33,448 nucleotides of DNA from CAZTZY01 sp964617765 (GCA_964617765.1 CAZTZY010000022.1:1-33448); one strand, 5' to 3'. Shown: positions 18,129 through 26,890, counted from the first letter of the stretch. Notes: generated from the sequence alone by a model not told the origin. A program made the numbers and translations.

Positions 18129-18910
18129 TATTTCGACTCCACAGCAAAGCTAACTGGCGCACTTAATGGCACTTTGATAAGATCAGGGGCAGCTTGTTCA
18201 CGGGCAATACGCAATGCCATCATCAACTTGCTTTTATATTCAACATCCAGGGGTGCCCATGCGCGCGATTGATTGTTCCATACCCCCATGTTTTCGCCAT
18301 CCAGTGACTGGTACATCAAGGCAATACGGCCAACACGCAGGAAGTCGACTTCTTTTTCAGTGTTTTCTACCTTGAGAGTTGCACGATAGGTTTTAATGGT
18401 ACGGCCGTAACCCATTTCATCCTGGTACGCTTCCATCACCTGTCTATATTTTTCAGCCACTTCCACATCAGCACGACCCATCATGTTTTGTAGCGATTTA
18501 ACGCGAGCCAAGCGCTCGTCTTTCTGGAATGGCAAATCAGCCTCCACAAAACGTGCCATGCCGTCGACCATTTTCAGCATTAACGGGGTAATCTGGCGTT
18601 CAATCAATGCCACTTGATGAATGCTGTTTTCAACATTGGCCAATTCCTTTTCCTGATCAGCCAGTTGTTTATCCAGTTGCTGTATATAAATCGTTAGTCC
18701 TTCTACCTCTTTGATAATTCCACGATATTCCTGCTCGGAATTACGGATGGCATCATCCATGGAATCAATTTTTGATTGTGATTGTTGTGCCGTGGCAGCA
18801 CGTTCCACGCCTTTATCAATGGCGGTATCAATGTTGCTGGCCGTTGCAGAAAATACTGCGCCTGCCGTTAACAACGCGCCTGCTAATAGATGTCTGAATT
18901 GCAGTGTCAT
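18128..18910 (-). CDS. DUF3450 periplasmic coiled-coil protein
   Basis: A 260-residue protein with a signal peptide (about 1-25, ending SATA) and a long helical region (about 30-110) with heptad-like spacing, followed by PFQKDERLARVKSLQNMMG, YRATLKVENTEKEVDFLRVG and PLDVEYKSKL. These features match the DUF3450 family, which is encoded first in TonB2-type operons with TtpC, ExbB2, ExbD2 and TonB2. Its precise job is not established; interaction with TtpC in the periplasm is the usual suggestion. It is the first gene of this operon, under a three-repeat Pho box at 19005-19032. Confidence 0.9.
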   Translation of the reverse strand: MTLQFRHLLAGALLTAGAVFSATASNIDTAIDKGVERAATAQQSQSKIDSMDDAIRNSEQEYRGIIKEVEGLTIYIQQLDKQLADQEKELANVENSIHQVALIERQITPLMLKMVDGMARFVEADLPFQKDERLARVKSLQNMMGRADVEVAEKYRQVMEAYQDEMGYGRTIKTYRATLKVENTEKEVDFLRVGRIALMYQSLDGENMGVWNNQSRAWAPLDVEYKSKLMMALRIAREQAAPDLIKVPLSAPVSFAVESK

Positions 18911-18988
18911 ATCGTTTTACCCTTTCTTGATGAATCAAACTTGCTGAAAAAAAAATTCTTTATGTGAATACTTTCTTTAAGTGCGCCT

Positions 18989-19032
18989 ATTGTAAAAAAG
19001 GAATATGACAATCCAGTGACATGAATATGACA
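18989..19032 (-). promoter_or_regulatory. Triple Pho box and -10 of the DUF3450-TonB operon
   Basis: Three cores begin at 19005, 19016 and 19027 (ATGACA, GTGACA, ATGACA on the plus strand), each exactly 11 bp apart. They read TGTCAT, TGTCAC, TGTCAT towards the operon. A -10 of TACAAT on the minus strand (18994-18989) starts exactly 10 nt beyond the last core. This is a textbook PhoB-activated promoter layout. Confidence 0.88.
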
Positions 19033-19042
19033 GAAAAATGAA

Positions 19043-19093
19043 TTGTCATATTTTTATCAAAAATATGTCATACGGGCTTGAATGCGGATATAC
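19043..19093 (+). promoter_or_regulatory. Second Pho-box set, opposite orientation
   Basis: Plus-strand units TTGTCAT (19043), TTATCAA (19054) and ATGTCAT (19065) again step by 11 bp; the middle one is degenerate. A -10-like GATATA follows at about 19087-19092. It points away from the DUF3450 operon into the region 19095-19455, where I see no convincing gene. Confidence 0.55.
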
Positions 19094-19101
19094 AGGTTTG
19101 G

Positions 19102-19381
19102 CGATATTACGCCCCTGCTGGCTATTCATAGTTACGAGCTGAAGTCGACCTGGAACCGGCTCCTGCGACTCATTAAAGGCAAGTCGCAGATTGCTATCGA
19201 ACTTATTATTTCTATAAATAAAAAAGCCAACACGAGGTTGGCCAAGAGGTTAAATTTAAAGCCTGAATCAATTGCCTTCAATGCACACATCCCTGAGTGA
19301 TTTCATCCTTAAATCATCCTTGCCAACACTATCACTCATTATCACCCTACCCCAGGCTGACTGGTGAAGGGCGTAATATCG
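19102..19381. repeat. 13-bp inverted repeat bounding a 280-bp non-coding segment
   Basis: The arms cgatattacgccc (19102-19114) and gggcgtaatatcg (19369-19381) are perfect reverse complements. Inside are an 8-bp-stem hairpin at 19163-19189 and a terminator at 19216-19242. A 72-codon open frame at 19082-19300 lacks a ribosome site and family match and was not called. No target-site duplication is visible next to the arms. The segment could be a remnant of a miniature mobile element or a structured RNA. Confidence 0.5.
19216..19242 (-). terminator. Rho-independent terminator of the lipoprotein transcript
   Basis: On the minus strand the stem GCCAAC/GTTGGC with a 5-nt loop (19242-19226) is followed by TTTTTTATTT. 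It lies 214 nt beyond the stop of the lipoprotein gene, leaving a long 3' untranslated region that holds the right arm of the inverted repeat. Confidence 0.8.
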
Positions 19382-19455
19382 AGTTTTATAATTTCTGTTG
19401 TTTTATCATTCATGCCGCGCTGGCGCGACATGAACGTAATGTTAACTACTGCTGA

Positions 19456-20889
19456 TTAAAGACCGTCCATTGATCCATCAATCACCCAGCCAGCCCACCA
19501 GTTACGGGTAGAGTTACCATCATCAGTATCAATCGCACCAATATAATCAGTTGCCACAAAAGTGAAACCTGAACCATTATCCATTGCAGTAGGTGCAGTT
19601 GTTGAACCCAACGTTGCCTGGGCATTATTAATTGCGCCATCACCATCTGTATCAATCACTGTCGGATTGATATTCACCTGTGAGGCATTCGAGGCAATTA
19701 CAGTTGTCGCCAGGAACATCACATCGTCATCACACAAAAAGTCATTTGCAGTAACAACAGGTGATTCACCGGTTTTGGCGTCGACACAACCTTTGGTAGT
19801 GAAGTTGGAAACGGCTATTTTCACCAAGTCAGTGGTTACCTGTCCGCGCATCAATATACCCGGTTGACCACTGCCACTGTTCGCAGCAGGCCCACCAACT
19901 ACAGTAAAGTTGGCTAACACGGCTGTGGTATCTGCCACTGCCTTGGTATCACCTACTTTACTGTTGGCCTCAATACCACGCGGATCATTCGTACCGCTAG
20001 GCGTAGCCTTGACCGGATCTTTACGGATAAACACGAACTGCATATTACCTTGGTAACCTTCATCGTAATCGATGTCATCATCATCGTTATTGGTCAATAC
20101 AGCATGTGTCAGGTTAACCGTACCGCCGAACCATTCGATACCATCATCAAGATTGCCATGAACCTGGATATAATCCAGAGTTGTGCCATGACCAACACCT
20201 TGCAATGTCAAACCATTGATCTCATTGTTAGGACCAGCAACAAGACCACCTTCAGTTATACGGAAATATTTAAGTGTTCCGCTGTTATCTTCTGGCTCAT
20301 TACCGCCAAATAGACCCACTTCAGCACCACCTTCACCAGCAACGTTACATACACCGCTACCATTCACACAGGTACCGGTATTACCAAATCCGTATTGTGG
20401 AGCAAAGCCTTGAATAATAATGCCACCCCATTCACCCTGACCACTATAATTGCTATCCAGCGAACTGAATGTTATTGGCTCATCCTTTGTTCCGACTGCT
20501 TCCAATTTTGATCCGCGCGTAACTACCAGCACAGCATCTGCCAGAGCTTTTACTTCAATACCTGAAGGAATCGTCAATGTAATCCCGTTATCTTTCAATG
20601 CCTGTACATCGGTAGCATTGGTGACTGTAACGTTACCTTCGCCTACAAAAGTCCAGCCTTGTATACGCCATGTTCTATCAGGATCAAGCGTGTAATCTTC
20701 ATTAATGATGCCTGAAAGCGTACACACATTAGTGGTTTCGTTACAGGAAACAAATGATTTATCATCGCTGCTGCCACCACCTGATCCGCCACCACCAGAG
20801 CCGTTATAAACGGTATAGTCATCATCGGAATAACATCCCGCAAGTGCAGAAGCTACTGCAGCGGCAAGTATTAATTTATTAAACTTCAT
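19456..20889 (-). CDS. Lipoprotein with Gly/Ser linker and predicted right-handed beta-helix
   Basis: A 477-residue lipoprotein. The signal peptide ends in the lipobox LAGC, giving Cys18 as the lipidated residue. Right after it come acidic residues and a glycine/serine spacer (about 31-42), as in surface-tethered proteins. The remainder looks like a pectin-lyase-type beta-helix: DEPITFSSLDSNYSGQGEWG, GGIIIQGFAP, LKYFRITEGG, GVGHGTTLDYIQVHG and DDGIEWFGGTVNLTHAVL, followed by clusters of aspartates (NNDDDDIDYDEG) that could bind divalent metal. No pectate-lyase catalytic residues are recognisable. It is encoded downstream of the TonB-dependent receptor with its own weak Pho box. Similar lipoproteins neighbour receptors of this type in other proteobacteria. 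A surface substrate-binding role is inferred. Confidence 0.78.
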   Translation of the reverse strand: MKFNKLILAAAVASALAGCYSDDDYTVYNGSGGGGSGGGSSDDKSFVSCNETTNVCTLSGIINEDYTLDPDRTWRIQGWTFVGEGNVTVTNATDVQALKDNGITLTIPSGIEVKALADAVLVVTRGSKLEAVGTKDEPITFSSLDSNYSGQGEWGGIIIQGFAPQYGFGNTGTCVNGSGVCNVAGEGGAEVGLFGGNEPEDNSGTLKYFRITEGGLVAGPNNEINGLTLQGVGHGTTLDYIQVHGNLDDGIEWFGGTVNLTHAVLTNNDDDDIDYDEGYQGNMQFVFIRKDPVKATPSGTNDPRGIEANSKVGDTKAVADTTAVLANFTVVGGPAANSGSGQPGILMRGQVTTDLVKIAVSNFTTKGCVDAKTGESPVVTANDFLCDDDVMFLATTVIASNASQVNINPTVIDTDGDGAINNAQATLGSTTAPTAMDNGSGFTFVATDYIGAIDTDDGNSTRNWWAGWVIDGSMDGL

Positions 20890-20918
20890 AAGATTACCTC
20901 TCTGGTTTTGATTGTCAT

Positions 20919-20962
20919 CATGCTAGTGACGAAGTGTTACAGTTACATGTCATTTACATGAA
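20919..20962 (-). promoter_or_regulatory. Possible Pho box of the lipoprotein gene
   Basis: On the minus strand, TGTAAA and TGTAAC cores occur 11 bp apart (20957-20941). In the alternative register TTTCAT, TGACAT, TGTAAC, a -10-like TAGCAT lies at 20924-20919, 10 nt on. The register is ambiguous and the cores deviate from TGTCAT. The gene has a good ribosome site (GAGAGGT) of its own. Confidence 0.42.
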
Positions 20963-21059
20963 ATTTCTGTGAATATTGCTGTTAATTTACTATTAAAAAG
21001 TTTTACTGCTTGCCAAACCTGTTTTTCTAACATATTAATTTATTGATACTCGTAATCGA

Positions 21060-24056
21060 TTAAAATGAATAAGCCATGTTGACGTTGAAATAGGTGCCAT
21101 CGTGATACACTTCAGATTCATCATCAAAAATGGTGTATTTCACTTTCTGATCAAACAGGTTCTGTATCTTCGCACCCAAAGTCATTTCCGGATAAATATC
21201 ATATTTGTAGACGACATCCACGGTAGGACGGCCTTCCTCTATTTCATTACGGCCAGCGCGTCCTACCTTGCTGATGCGATCATCAAAATAGTTGAGCATC
21301 ACAGTGACTGATTGTTGCGTAGGCACATGATCGAGGCCAAACTGTACATTGATTAACATATCGGATTGTCCTTGCAGTTCACGTTCGGTAATGCCGCCTT
21401 CCAGTGGAATACTGCGGCCTTCCAGTTTCACTTCAGAATCGATCAGTGAAACGTTGCTGCTGACATAACCGCTATAAATGCCGGTATCAAATACAGTTTT
21501 ACGCATATCAAACTCGATACCAGATACCGTTGCCTCATCCTGATTCACAAAAGTATAACCGTTAGCCGCTGAACCTGATGCATCCGGCACAGTACGTTCA
21601 ATCGGATTGTCGATCAGCTTGGTAAATACACCGGCTGAAATATTGTCCACATCATCGAAATAATATTCAGCGCGGAAATCCAGGTTATCAATGTTCGACA
21701 ACACTAACTGATTGTTACCAAATACCTGCTCATCGGTTTCAGGATCGTACTGGCTCGACAATGAGCGCTCGGTTAAACCAGGACGCGATACTGTCTTACT
21801 GTAACTGGCACGGAGTTGCCACATATCCGTCATCTTCCATGTCACACCAACAGCAGGCAATACTTCATTTGTTTCATATCTATCGTTAGATGCTGGCGCA
21901 TAAAAATATCGCAAGGTTTGTGTTGCATCTTCAAAGCGCACACCGGCAGATACAACCCAGACTGAATTGATGTCGGTTTCAGTATTCAGGTAATAGGCAA
22001 ACATGCCATCTTCTGCATCATAATTATCAGTAGCGGCTGTTCTTACCAGCAAGGTAAAATTACCATTATTGAAATTATCAGGCACCAGCAAGGTTTCCAG
22101 ATCTTGGCCAACTGTCACAACCGAAGGACCCTGCACTATACCAAGACGTCCCATTTTTGTTTCTCTGGACTTATCGGCATTAAAAATACCTGCCTGCAAT
22201 TTCGCACTAACGCTATCACTTATCATCCAGTTGAATGTATAGTCAACACCAAAATCGATACTGTCCTCAACTTGTTGAGTATAACGTCTTTCCAATGTCG
22301 ATGGGAAAATCTGGTTATTTCGGAATTGGTAGCCGCGCCTATCCGGTTCATAAAGCATTGATTGGCCACCAGTGATACGCCAGTCAATTTCATGAATCTG
22401 GTCAACAAATAGATGCTTACCACTGAAAGTTTGTCCTGTATAACTACGCTCTACCCACTGCAATGTAACATCTGATATCAATGTACCTTCACTATCCACA
22501 CCATCAGCGACCCGTGTCGTATCGTCTGATTTTCTTAGTAAAATACTTTTACTCAGCACTTCAAGGTTGCCTTCGGTATCCTGATAACCCAGTACACCAT
22601 AGCCCGTCAGGTCGATATTGCGCTTGCTTCGTTCGTAATCAAAATCTCCACTGTCATCATGTATCTCTGCATCCTGGCGCGCTCCCCATTTGCTTTTATA
22701 ACTAACATCACCGTAATAACCAAAATTGCCATTGGTTATTTCAGTGGAAATATCTTTCACGTTGCCATAAGTAAAACCGATATCGAAGTCAGGTGCGGCA
22801 CGTGTAGTGTCCGTGTTATAGATATTTTCCAGGGAATTGGCCATTTGCGCTGCAAATTCAGAACTCACACATGCGGAAGTATCACTGCAGACACTGTAAC
22901 TTTCCTGACCATAGTGGGTGAAGCCATTGATGATATCCGGCATTTCACGCGTACCATCATCAATACCGAGGAAATCGGTATCACCACCTTCATAAGTAAT
23001 CACATCCTTGCCTGTCACGCCCATCCTGTAACCTGAACCTACAGTCAATTTTGCAATACGCTCTTCAGGCATACCCTTGGTGACCATATTGATAGATCCA
23101 CCGGTAGAATCACCTGGCAGGAACGGAGTATAGGCCTTGTTGATTTCTATGCCCTGCAAAACTGACGACGGGAACATATCTAACGCAACTTCCCTGCTGA
23201 GAGGATTGGTACTGGGAATGGCACCTCCATTCAACGACGATGATATATAACGACCGGTCAAACCACGCACTACAGCATATTGGCCACCAATCAGCGAAAC
23301 ACCCGAAACACGCTTTAATGCTGAAGCGGCATCGGAATCACCCATTTTGGAAAACTGTTCTGAACCAATCGAATCAAGAATCGTACTTGCATCCCGCTTT
23401 TGCTCTACATCAACAGCCGGCAGATAAGACCCGGTAGCCACCAGCTCTTCTATAACACCATTGCCTGACATGGACATATCAAAATCCAGCTGCAATGCCG
23501 AACCTGAAAATACGCGAATATTTTTGCTGGTTTTTTTGCCGTAATTAGGGTGCGCAATAGTGACATCATAAGCACCGCGCGGCAGATCAATTTCAAAATA
23601 GCCATTTTTATCGGTCATTACCGCATATTCTTTGCCATCTATAGATACGCGCGCACCTTCAACCGTACCACCAGTTTCAGCTGAACTTAATGTGCCTGTT
23701 ATTTTCCCTGTTGCTGCTACATCGCCAGCACCTGGCACATAGGCTGTAACCGTTGGCATCGCTTCGCCACCCAGCATTTCTACTTTAACTTCTGCATTTT
23801 CTTCATTTTTTACACTGAAACTGAAATCACCAACCACTTCACCCATTTGAGTCAGTTGTACCTGGTGTTTGCCACCTGTCACTTCAAATACAACAAAACC
23901 ATTTTGTTGCACCAGTTTTTTATTGCCATCTACCACCACTGCAATATCGCTGACTGCCTGGCCTTCTTCAGTGATATAGAACACCGCTTCGCCTGCATAT
24001 ATATTGGCAGCTGATAATGTCGCCATCGCACCTGCTAACACCCGGATATATTTCAT
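21060..24056 (-). CDS. TonB-dependent outer-membrane receptor with N-terminal extensions
   Basis: A 998-residue receptor. The start at 24056 is chosen over the in-frame ATG at 24071 because AAAGGTG sits just before it. It has a signal peptide (about 1-22) and a PEGA-like beta domain (about 23-105). A carboxypeptidase-regulatory-like domain follows (about 118-195, VSIDGKEYAVMTDKNGYFEI), then a TonB box (IEELVATG, 202-209) and the plug (about 220-340, with ALKRVSGVSLIGGQYAVVRG and GGSINMVTKG). The C-terminal two-thirds is a 22-strand barrel ending in Tyr-Ser-Phe. Oar-like and polysaccharide receptors share this layout. The six-repeat Pho array upstream and the adjoining TonB operon argue that the substrate is phosphate-bearing or the uptake is induced by phosphate starvation; no known ligand can be read from the sequence. 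Confidence 0.9.
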   Translation of the reverse strand: MKYIRVLAGAMATLSAANIYAGEAVFYITEEGQAVSDIAVVVDGNKKLVQQNGFVVFEVTGGKHQVQLTQMGEVVGDFSFSVKNEENAEVKVEMLGGEAMPTVTAYVPGAGDVAATGKITGTLSSAETGGTVEGARVSIDGKEYAVMTDKNGYFEIDLPRGAYDVTIAHPNYGKKTSKNIRVFSGSALQLDFDMSMSGNGVIEELVATGSYLPAVDVEQKRDASTILDSIGSEQFSKMGDSDAASALKRVSGVSLIGGQYAVVRGLTGRYISSSLNGGAIPSTNPLSREVALDMFPSSVLQGIEINKAYTPFLPGDSTGGSINMVTKGMPEERIAKLTVGSGYRMGVTGKDVITYEGGDTDFLGIDDGTREMPDIINGFTHYGQESYSVCSDTSACVSSEFAAQMANSLENIYNTDTTRAAPDFDIGFTYGNVKDISTEITNGNFGYYGDVSYKSKWGARQDAEIHDDSGDFDYERSKRNIDLTGYGVLGYQDTEGNLEVLSKSILLRKSDDTTRVADGVDSEGTLISDVTLQWVERSYTGQTFSGKHLFVDQIHEIDWRITGGQSMLYEPDRRGYQFRNNQIFPSTLERRYTQQVEDSIDFGVDYTFNWMISDSVSAKLQAGIFNADKSRETKMGRLGIVQGPSVVTVGQDLETLLVPDNFNNGNFTLLVRTAATDNYDAEDGMFAYYLNTETDINSVWVVSAGVRFEDATQTLRYFYAPASNDRYETNEVLPAVGVTWKMTDMWQLRASYSKTVSRPGLTERSLSSQYDPETDEQVFGNNQLVLSNIDNLDFRAEYYFDDVDNISAGVFTKLIDNPIERTVPDASGSAANGYTFVNQDEATVSGIEFDMRKTVFDTGIYSGYVSSNVSLIDSEVKLEGRSIPLEGGITERELQGQSDMLINVQFGLDHVPTQQSVTVMLNYFDDRISKVGRAGRNEIEEGRPTVDVVYKYDIYPEMTLGAKIQNLFDQKVKYTIFDDESEVYHDGTYFNVNMAYSF

Positions 24057-24108
24057 ATAAACACCTTTCATTCTTGGGAAAAGACACTTTCAGGAAGTTC
24101 TTGCGCCC

Positions 24109-24190
24109 AATGTAATCAGTATTTATGACTGGCTAATGACAGGTACATGACGGGTTAATGACAGGTATATGTCATATTTATGACAATCCC
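24109..24190 (-). promoter_or_regulatory. Six-unit Pho array and -10 of the TonB-dependent receptor
   Basis: On the plus strand the cores ATGACT, ATGACA, ATGACG, ATGACA, ATGTCA and ATGACA begin at 24125, 24136, 24147, 24158, 24169 and 24180, each exactly 11 bp apart. All but the fifth read TGTCAT-like on the minus strand. A -10-like TACATT (24114-24109 on the minus strand) starts 10 nt beyond the last core. It is the longest Pho repeat run in the window. Confidence 0.9.
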
Positions 24191-24219
24191 GGGATAGACA
24201 GGACAATAAAATTGAGAGG

Positions 24220-24246
24220 TTATGCATTGTCACTATTTATGCATAA
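24220..24246. repeat. TTATGCAT/ATGCATAA dyad
   Basis: Perfect 8-bp inverted arms at 24220-24227 and 24239-24246 are separated by 11 bp. They lie in the 314-bp gap between the receptor start and the Rid gene stop, beyond the Pho array. Otherwise this gap holds only a small CCTTTAATAAAGG hairpin near 24322-24334. An operator is possible, but no regulator is indicated. Confidence 0.45.
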
Positions 24247-24370
24247 TTGCGTGAAAGTAATATGAAAATACAACGACTGGAGTCTTACGCAGAGGGAATT
24301 ATGGCGGGCTGAATAAAAGAGCCTTTAATAAAGGAATGTTAAATACAGCAACGTTTAATAAAGACACTGT

Positions 24371-24721
24371 CTAACAGATTATGGCTGCGACAAAGGCAAT
24401 CTCGACCAGCATCTCAGGATTCACCAACTCCACTTTTAAACAGGCGCGTGATGGCGCAGCACCAAACGGAAGCCATGCTTCCCAAGCGGCGTTCATGACT
24501 GATAATTGCGTGAGATCTTTTACATAGATAGTGGCAGATATTAACTGAGTTTTATCGCTGCTGATTTTAAGTAATGTTGTCTCGGTTTGCCGGAGCACCT
24601 GTTCGATTTGTCCAGCCATGTCGGCAGTGGTATCTTCCGGCACCTCAATAAACCAGGCCACACCATTATGAATAGTGACGTCAGACCAGCGTGGAGTTGG
24701 GTTAATGCGTTGTATCGTCAT
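24371..24721 (-). CDS. Rid family protein (YoaB/Rid2-like)
   Basis: A 116-residue Rid protein. It aligns by eye with E. coli YoaB (114 residues) from its start, MTIQRINPTPRWSDVTIHNG, through ISATIYVKDLTQLSVMNAAW to NPEMLVEIAFVAA. I therefore chose ATG 24721 over the in-frame ATG at 24766; no strong ribosome site supports either. RidA-type proteins hydrolyse reactive enamine/imine intermediates. The conserved arginine is present in APSRACLKVEL, but Rid subfamilies differ in activity, so the substrate is open. It is encoded before the methyltransferase and NAD-kinase-like genes' common strand, with a 46 nt or larger gap. Confidence 0.82.
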   Translation of the reverse strand: MTIQRINPTPRWSDVTIHNGVAWFIEVPEDTTADMAGQIEQVLRQTETTLLKISSDKTQLISATIYVKDLTQLSVMNAAWEAWLPFGAAPSRACLKVELVNPEMLVEIAFVAAIIC

Positions 24722-24812
24722 AATTTTTACCGGGTTAATTTTGCCTGTGTATAAAACGGTGTGCATGATTACATGTTCTTATTTTACAGAATGACCGACT
24801 GGGGACATCCTG

Positions 24813-25730
24813 CTACGCCTGTTTTACAAACACCTGCATTTTCAAGGCGCAGTTTAAATCCTTTTCCGGAAAATCTTCACGTTGTGGCAAACGTTCTAAC
24901 AGTTGATATTGGGGTAAACATTCTGTAAAGGTATCCAGCAGGAAATTTTCACTTAAATACGGTGCATTCAAACACGCCATGATCATGGCATTCTCGCCGA
25001 GCATGGGTTCGAGTTTTTTCAATAAACGACCATAATCTTTTTCAGCTTCAAAACTGCCTTTCTGGCGTGAAGGTGGATCAACTATCACAATGTCATAAGG
25101 GCCTAGATCCTGCAGCTTGCGCGTAGAACGAAATATATCATGTGGCAAAAAGCTGACTTTGGAAATATCCAGAGCGTTCAGGGCATGATTGCGCTGGCCC
25201 GTAGCAATGGCCGATTTTGCCATGTCGATATTCACCACTTTATAGGCGCCACCTTGCATGGCCGCTACCGAAAATGAACAGGTGTAGGCAAACAGGTTCA
25301 GCACGCGTTTACCCTGTGTATGCTCTTTTACCCACTGCCGTGCTGGCCGGGCATCAAGGAAAAAACCGATATTCTGGTTTTCAGCGAGATTGAGTTCATA
25401 ACGCATGCCACTTTCTACCGCATAGGTTTTATCCGGCACGACACCATAGATCATATCCTGTTGCGCCCTGCCGGCAATGCGCCGTTGCAGCGCAATAGCT
25501 TGTATTTCAGCATTGCTCGTAGCCAATTCAATGAGCATCTGGCTGATGGCCGCTACAGTTTCTTCGGCCACATCACCATAGAGCACTACCCACAACACCG
25601 GCCTGAACCAGTCGATATTGATAAATTCCAGCCCCGTATAACAATGCCCGCGCCCGTGGAAAAGCCGGCTGGCATCATTGGGCAAGTGGTTGATTGACTT
25701 TAACAATTCTGTCTTTAATGTTTCTAACAT
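24813..25730 (-). CDS. Class I SAM-dependent methyltransferase (RlmI/RlmK-like, no PUA domain)
   Basis: A 305-residue protein. Its C-terminal half is a class I methyltransferase: RVLNLFAYTCSFSVAAMQGG (SAM-binding motif I), VVNIDMAKSAI, FLPHDIFR and the catalytic-site-like IVIVDPPSRQKGSF. This combination is found in rRNA large-subunit cytosine methyltransferases of the RlmI/RlmKL group. The N-terminal 130 residues lack the PUA domain of RlmI and hold GRGHCYTGLEFINIDWFRP, so the exact target is not certain. It starts 2 nt after the NAD-kinase-like gene stop, so the two are probably co-transcribed. No Shine-Dalgarno is obvious. Confidence 0.78.
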   Translation of the reverse strand: MLETLKTELLKSINHLPNDASRLFHGRGHCYTGLEFINIDWFRPVLWVVLYGDVAEETVAAISQMLIELATSNAEIQAIALQRRIAGRAQQDMIYGVVPDKTYAVESGMRYELNLAENQNIGFFLDARPARQWVKEHTQGKRVLNLFAYTCSFSVAAMQGGAYKVVNIDMAKSAIATGQRNHALNALDISKVSFLPHDIFRSTRKLQDLGPYDIVIVDPPSRQKGSFEAEKDYGRLLKKLEPMLGENAMIMACLNAPYLSENFLLDTFTECLPQYQLLERLPQREDFPEKDLNCALKMQVFVKQA

Positions 25731-25732
25731 GG

Positions 25733-26890
25733 TTAATTAATCTTATAAGTAATATTAACGGGATACAGCACTTGATAATGGTAGGCTGAAATAATGTTAT
25801 ACAATCCACACAGGGATTGATCGAGCAAGTAATCATTACTGTCAACAATCAGGGGCTTGCCCTGGAAAGCAGCCAGTTTATTTTTGGTGGCCACTATCAG
25901 CCATTTTTGTTTGGGTAGTTGCTGTAAAAAGGCCGGCGTTAATTGCTGGTTGCCCCTGCCGATCAATATGCCTTGTTGACCCGTGGGGCTGAGCAGTAGT
26001 TTCATATCGGGATATTCCTGCTGCAAGGCGAGTATATCCCGGGCATTCAAATCACTTTTGAGAAGCTCGCCATTCAATACCGCATCAAACCCCACCAGCG
26101 TATTGGGTAACTTCAGGGTTTCCATCCAGTAGGCCAGAGTGCGTCCCGGCCCTACCAGCATAAGATACCCTTCCTCCATGATCTCACTGAGATGCGCAGC
26201 AATATCTTCCAACGCTGTTGTTTCATCTTCAACACCGCCCTGCTTTAAATGCTGCAGGTACATGGGCGCTGCCGGAACACGCATACTGCCATAATAACGT
26301 GAACGCACTCGCCCTTCGCGTAATGCTGCTTCATCAATATCACGCACGTCCTGTTCAGCGACACTGAGCAATTCGGATTGCAGCATGCCAATGACAATCT
26401 CGGCAGCCGCTTCCGGTGACAAGGCAAACACGCCGGACTGCATTTTCACTCCGGCAGGAATGCCTAAACAGGGAATAGTGGTTTGTAAAACATCGAGCAC
26501 ATCACGTGCCGTACCATCTCCGCCAACAAACAACACCAGATCCACTTTTTCTTGCAGGAAAAAACCGGCAACTTGTCGTGTATCGGCTGCGCTGGTGGCC
26601 TCTGCCGCCGAACCCAGACTGGCAATTGGCGTAACTCGTTGATGTTGAAGGGCTATTTCTCCCATCACGCCTTTGCCTGCATACCAGTCGATAGCCAAAC
26701 GCTGCTCACCCAGCGCCTGTAAAAAGCGCTCAGCGCGCCCTGGTGCCCGCAAACTGGCAGAATAGGCCAGAGCTTGCTCGCGAATTTCTGTGCCATCACT
26801 GCCTTTAAACGCGGCTTCACCGCCAATTCCGGCATAGGGATTCAGCAGAAAACCGACCCTTAATCTTTTATTTATGATGTTTTTATTCAT
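25733..26890 (-). CDS. ATP-NAD kinase-like protein (COG3199 type)
   Basis: A 385-residue protein with the NAD-kinase/diacylglycerol-kinase signature. RVGFLLNPYAGIGG opens the fold, LVLFVGGDGTARDVLD carries the GGDGT phosphate motif, and LGIPAGVKMQSGVFALSPEA is the conserved follow-up of predicted ATP-NAD kinases. It is larger than typical NadK (about 290) and belongs to the long 'acetoin catabolism type' group; actual NAD phosphorylation is unproven. It begins an operon with the methyltransferase. A perfect GGTTAGT/ACTAACC dyad lies 24 nt upstream of the start, and a Pho box pointing the other way is further out. Confidence 0.8.
   Translation of the reverse strand: MNKNIINKRLRVGFLLNPYAGIGGEAAFKGSDGTEIREQALAYSASLRAPGRAERFLQALGEQRLAIDWYAGKGVMGEIALQHQRVTPIASLGSAAEATSAADTRQVAGFFLQEKVDLVLFVGGDGTARDVLDVLQTTIPCLGIPAGVKMQSGVFALSPEAAAEIVIGMLQSELLSVAEQDVRDIDEAALREGRVRSRYYGSMRVPAAPMYLQHLKQGGVEDETTALEDIAAHLSEIMEEGYLMLVGPGRTLAYWMETLKLPNTLVGFDAVLNGELLKSDLNARDILALQQEYPDMKLLLSPTGQQGILIGRGNQQLTPAFLQQLPKQKWLIVATKNKLAAFQGKPLIVDSNDYLLDQSLCGLYNIISAYHYQVLYPVNITYKIN

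Noticed and set aside
19082..19300. 72-codon plus-strand open frame inside the inverted-repeat element
   Set aside because: No ribosome site and a chance-like composition; it runs through a hairpin and a terminator stem. The downstream Pho box is more consistent with a non-coding RNA if anything is made.
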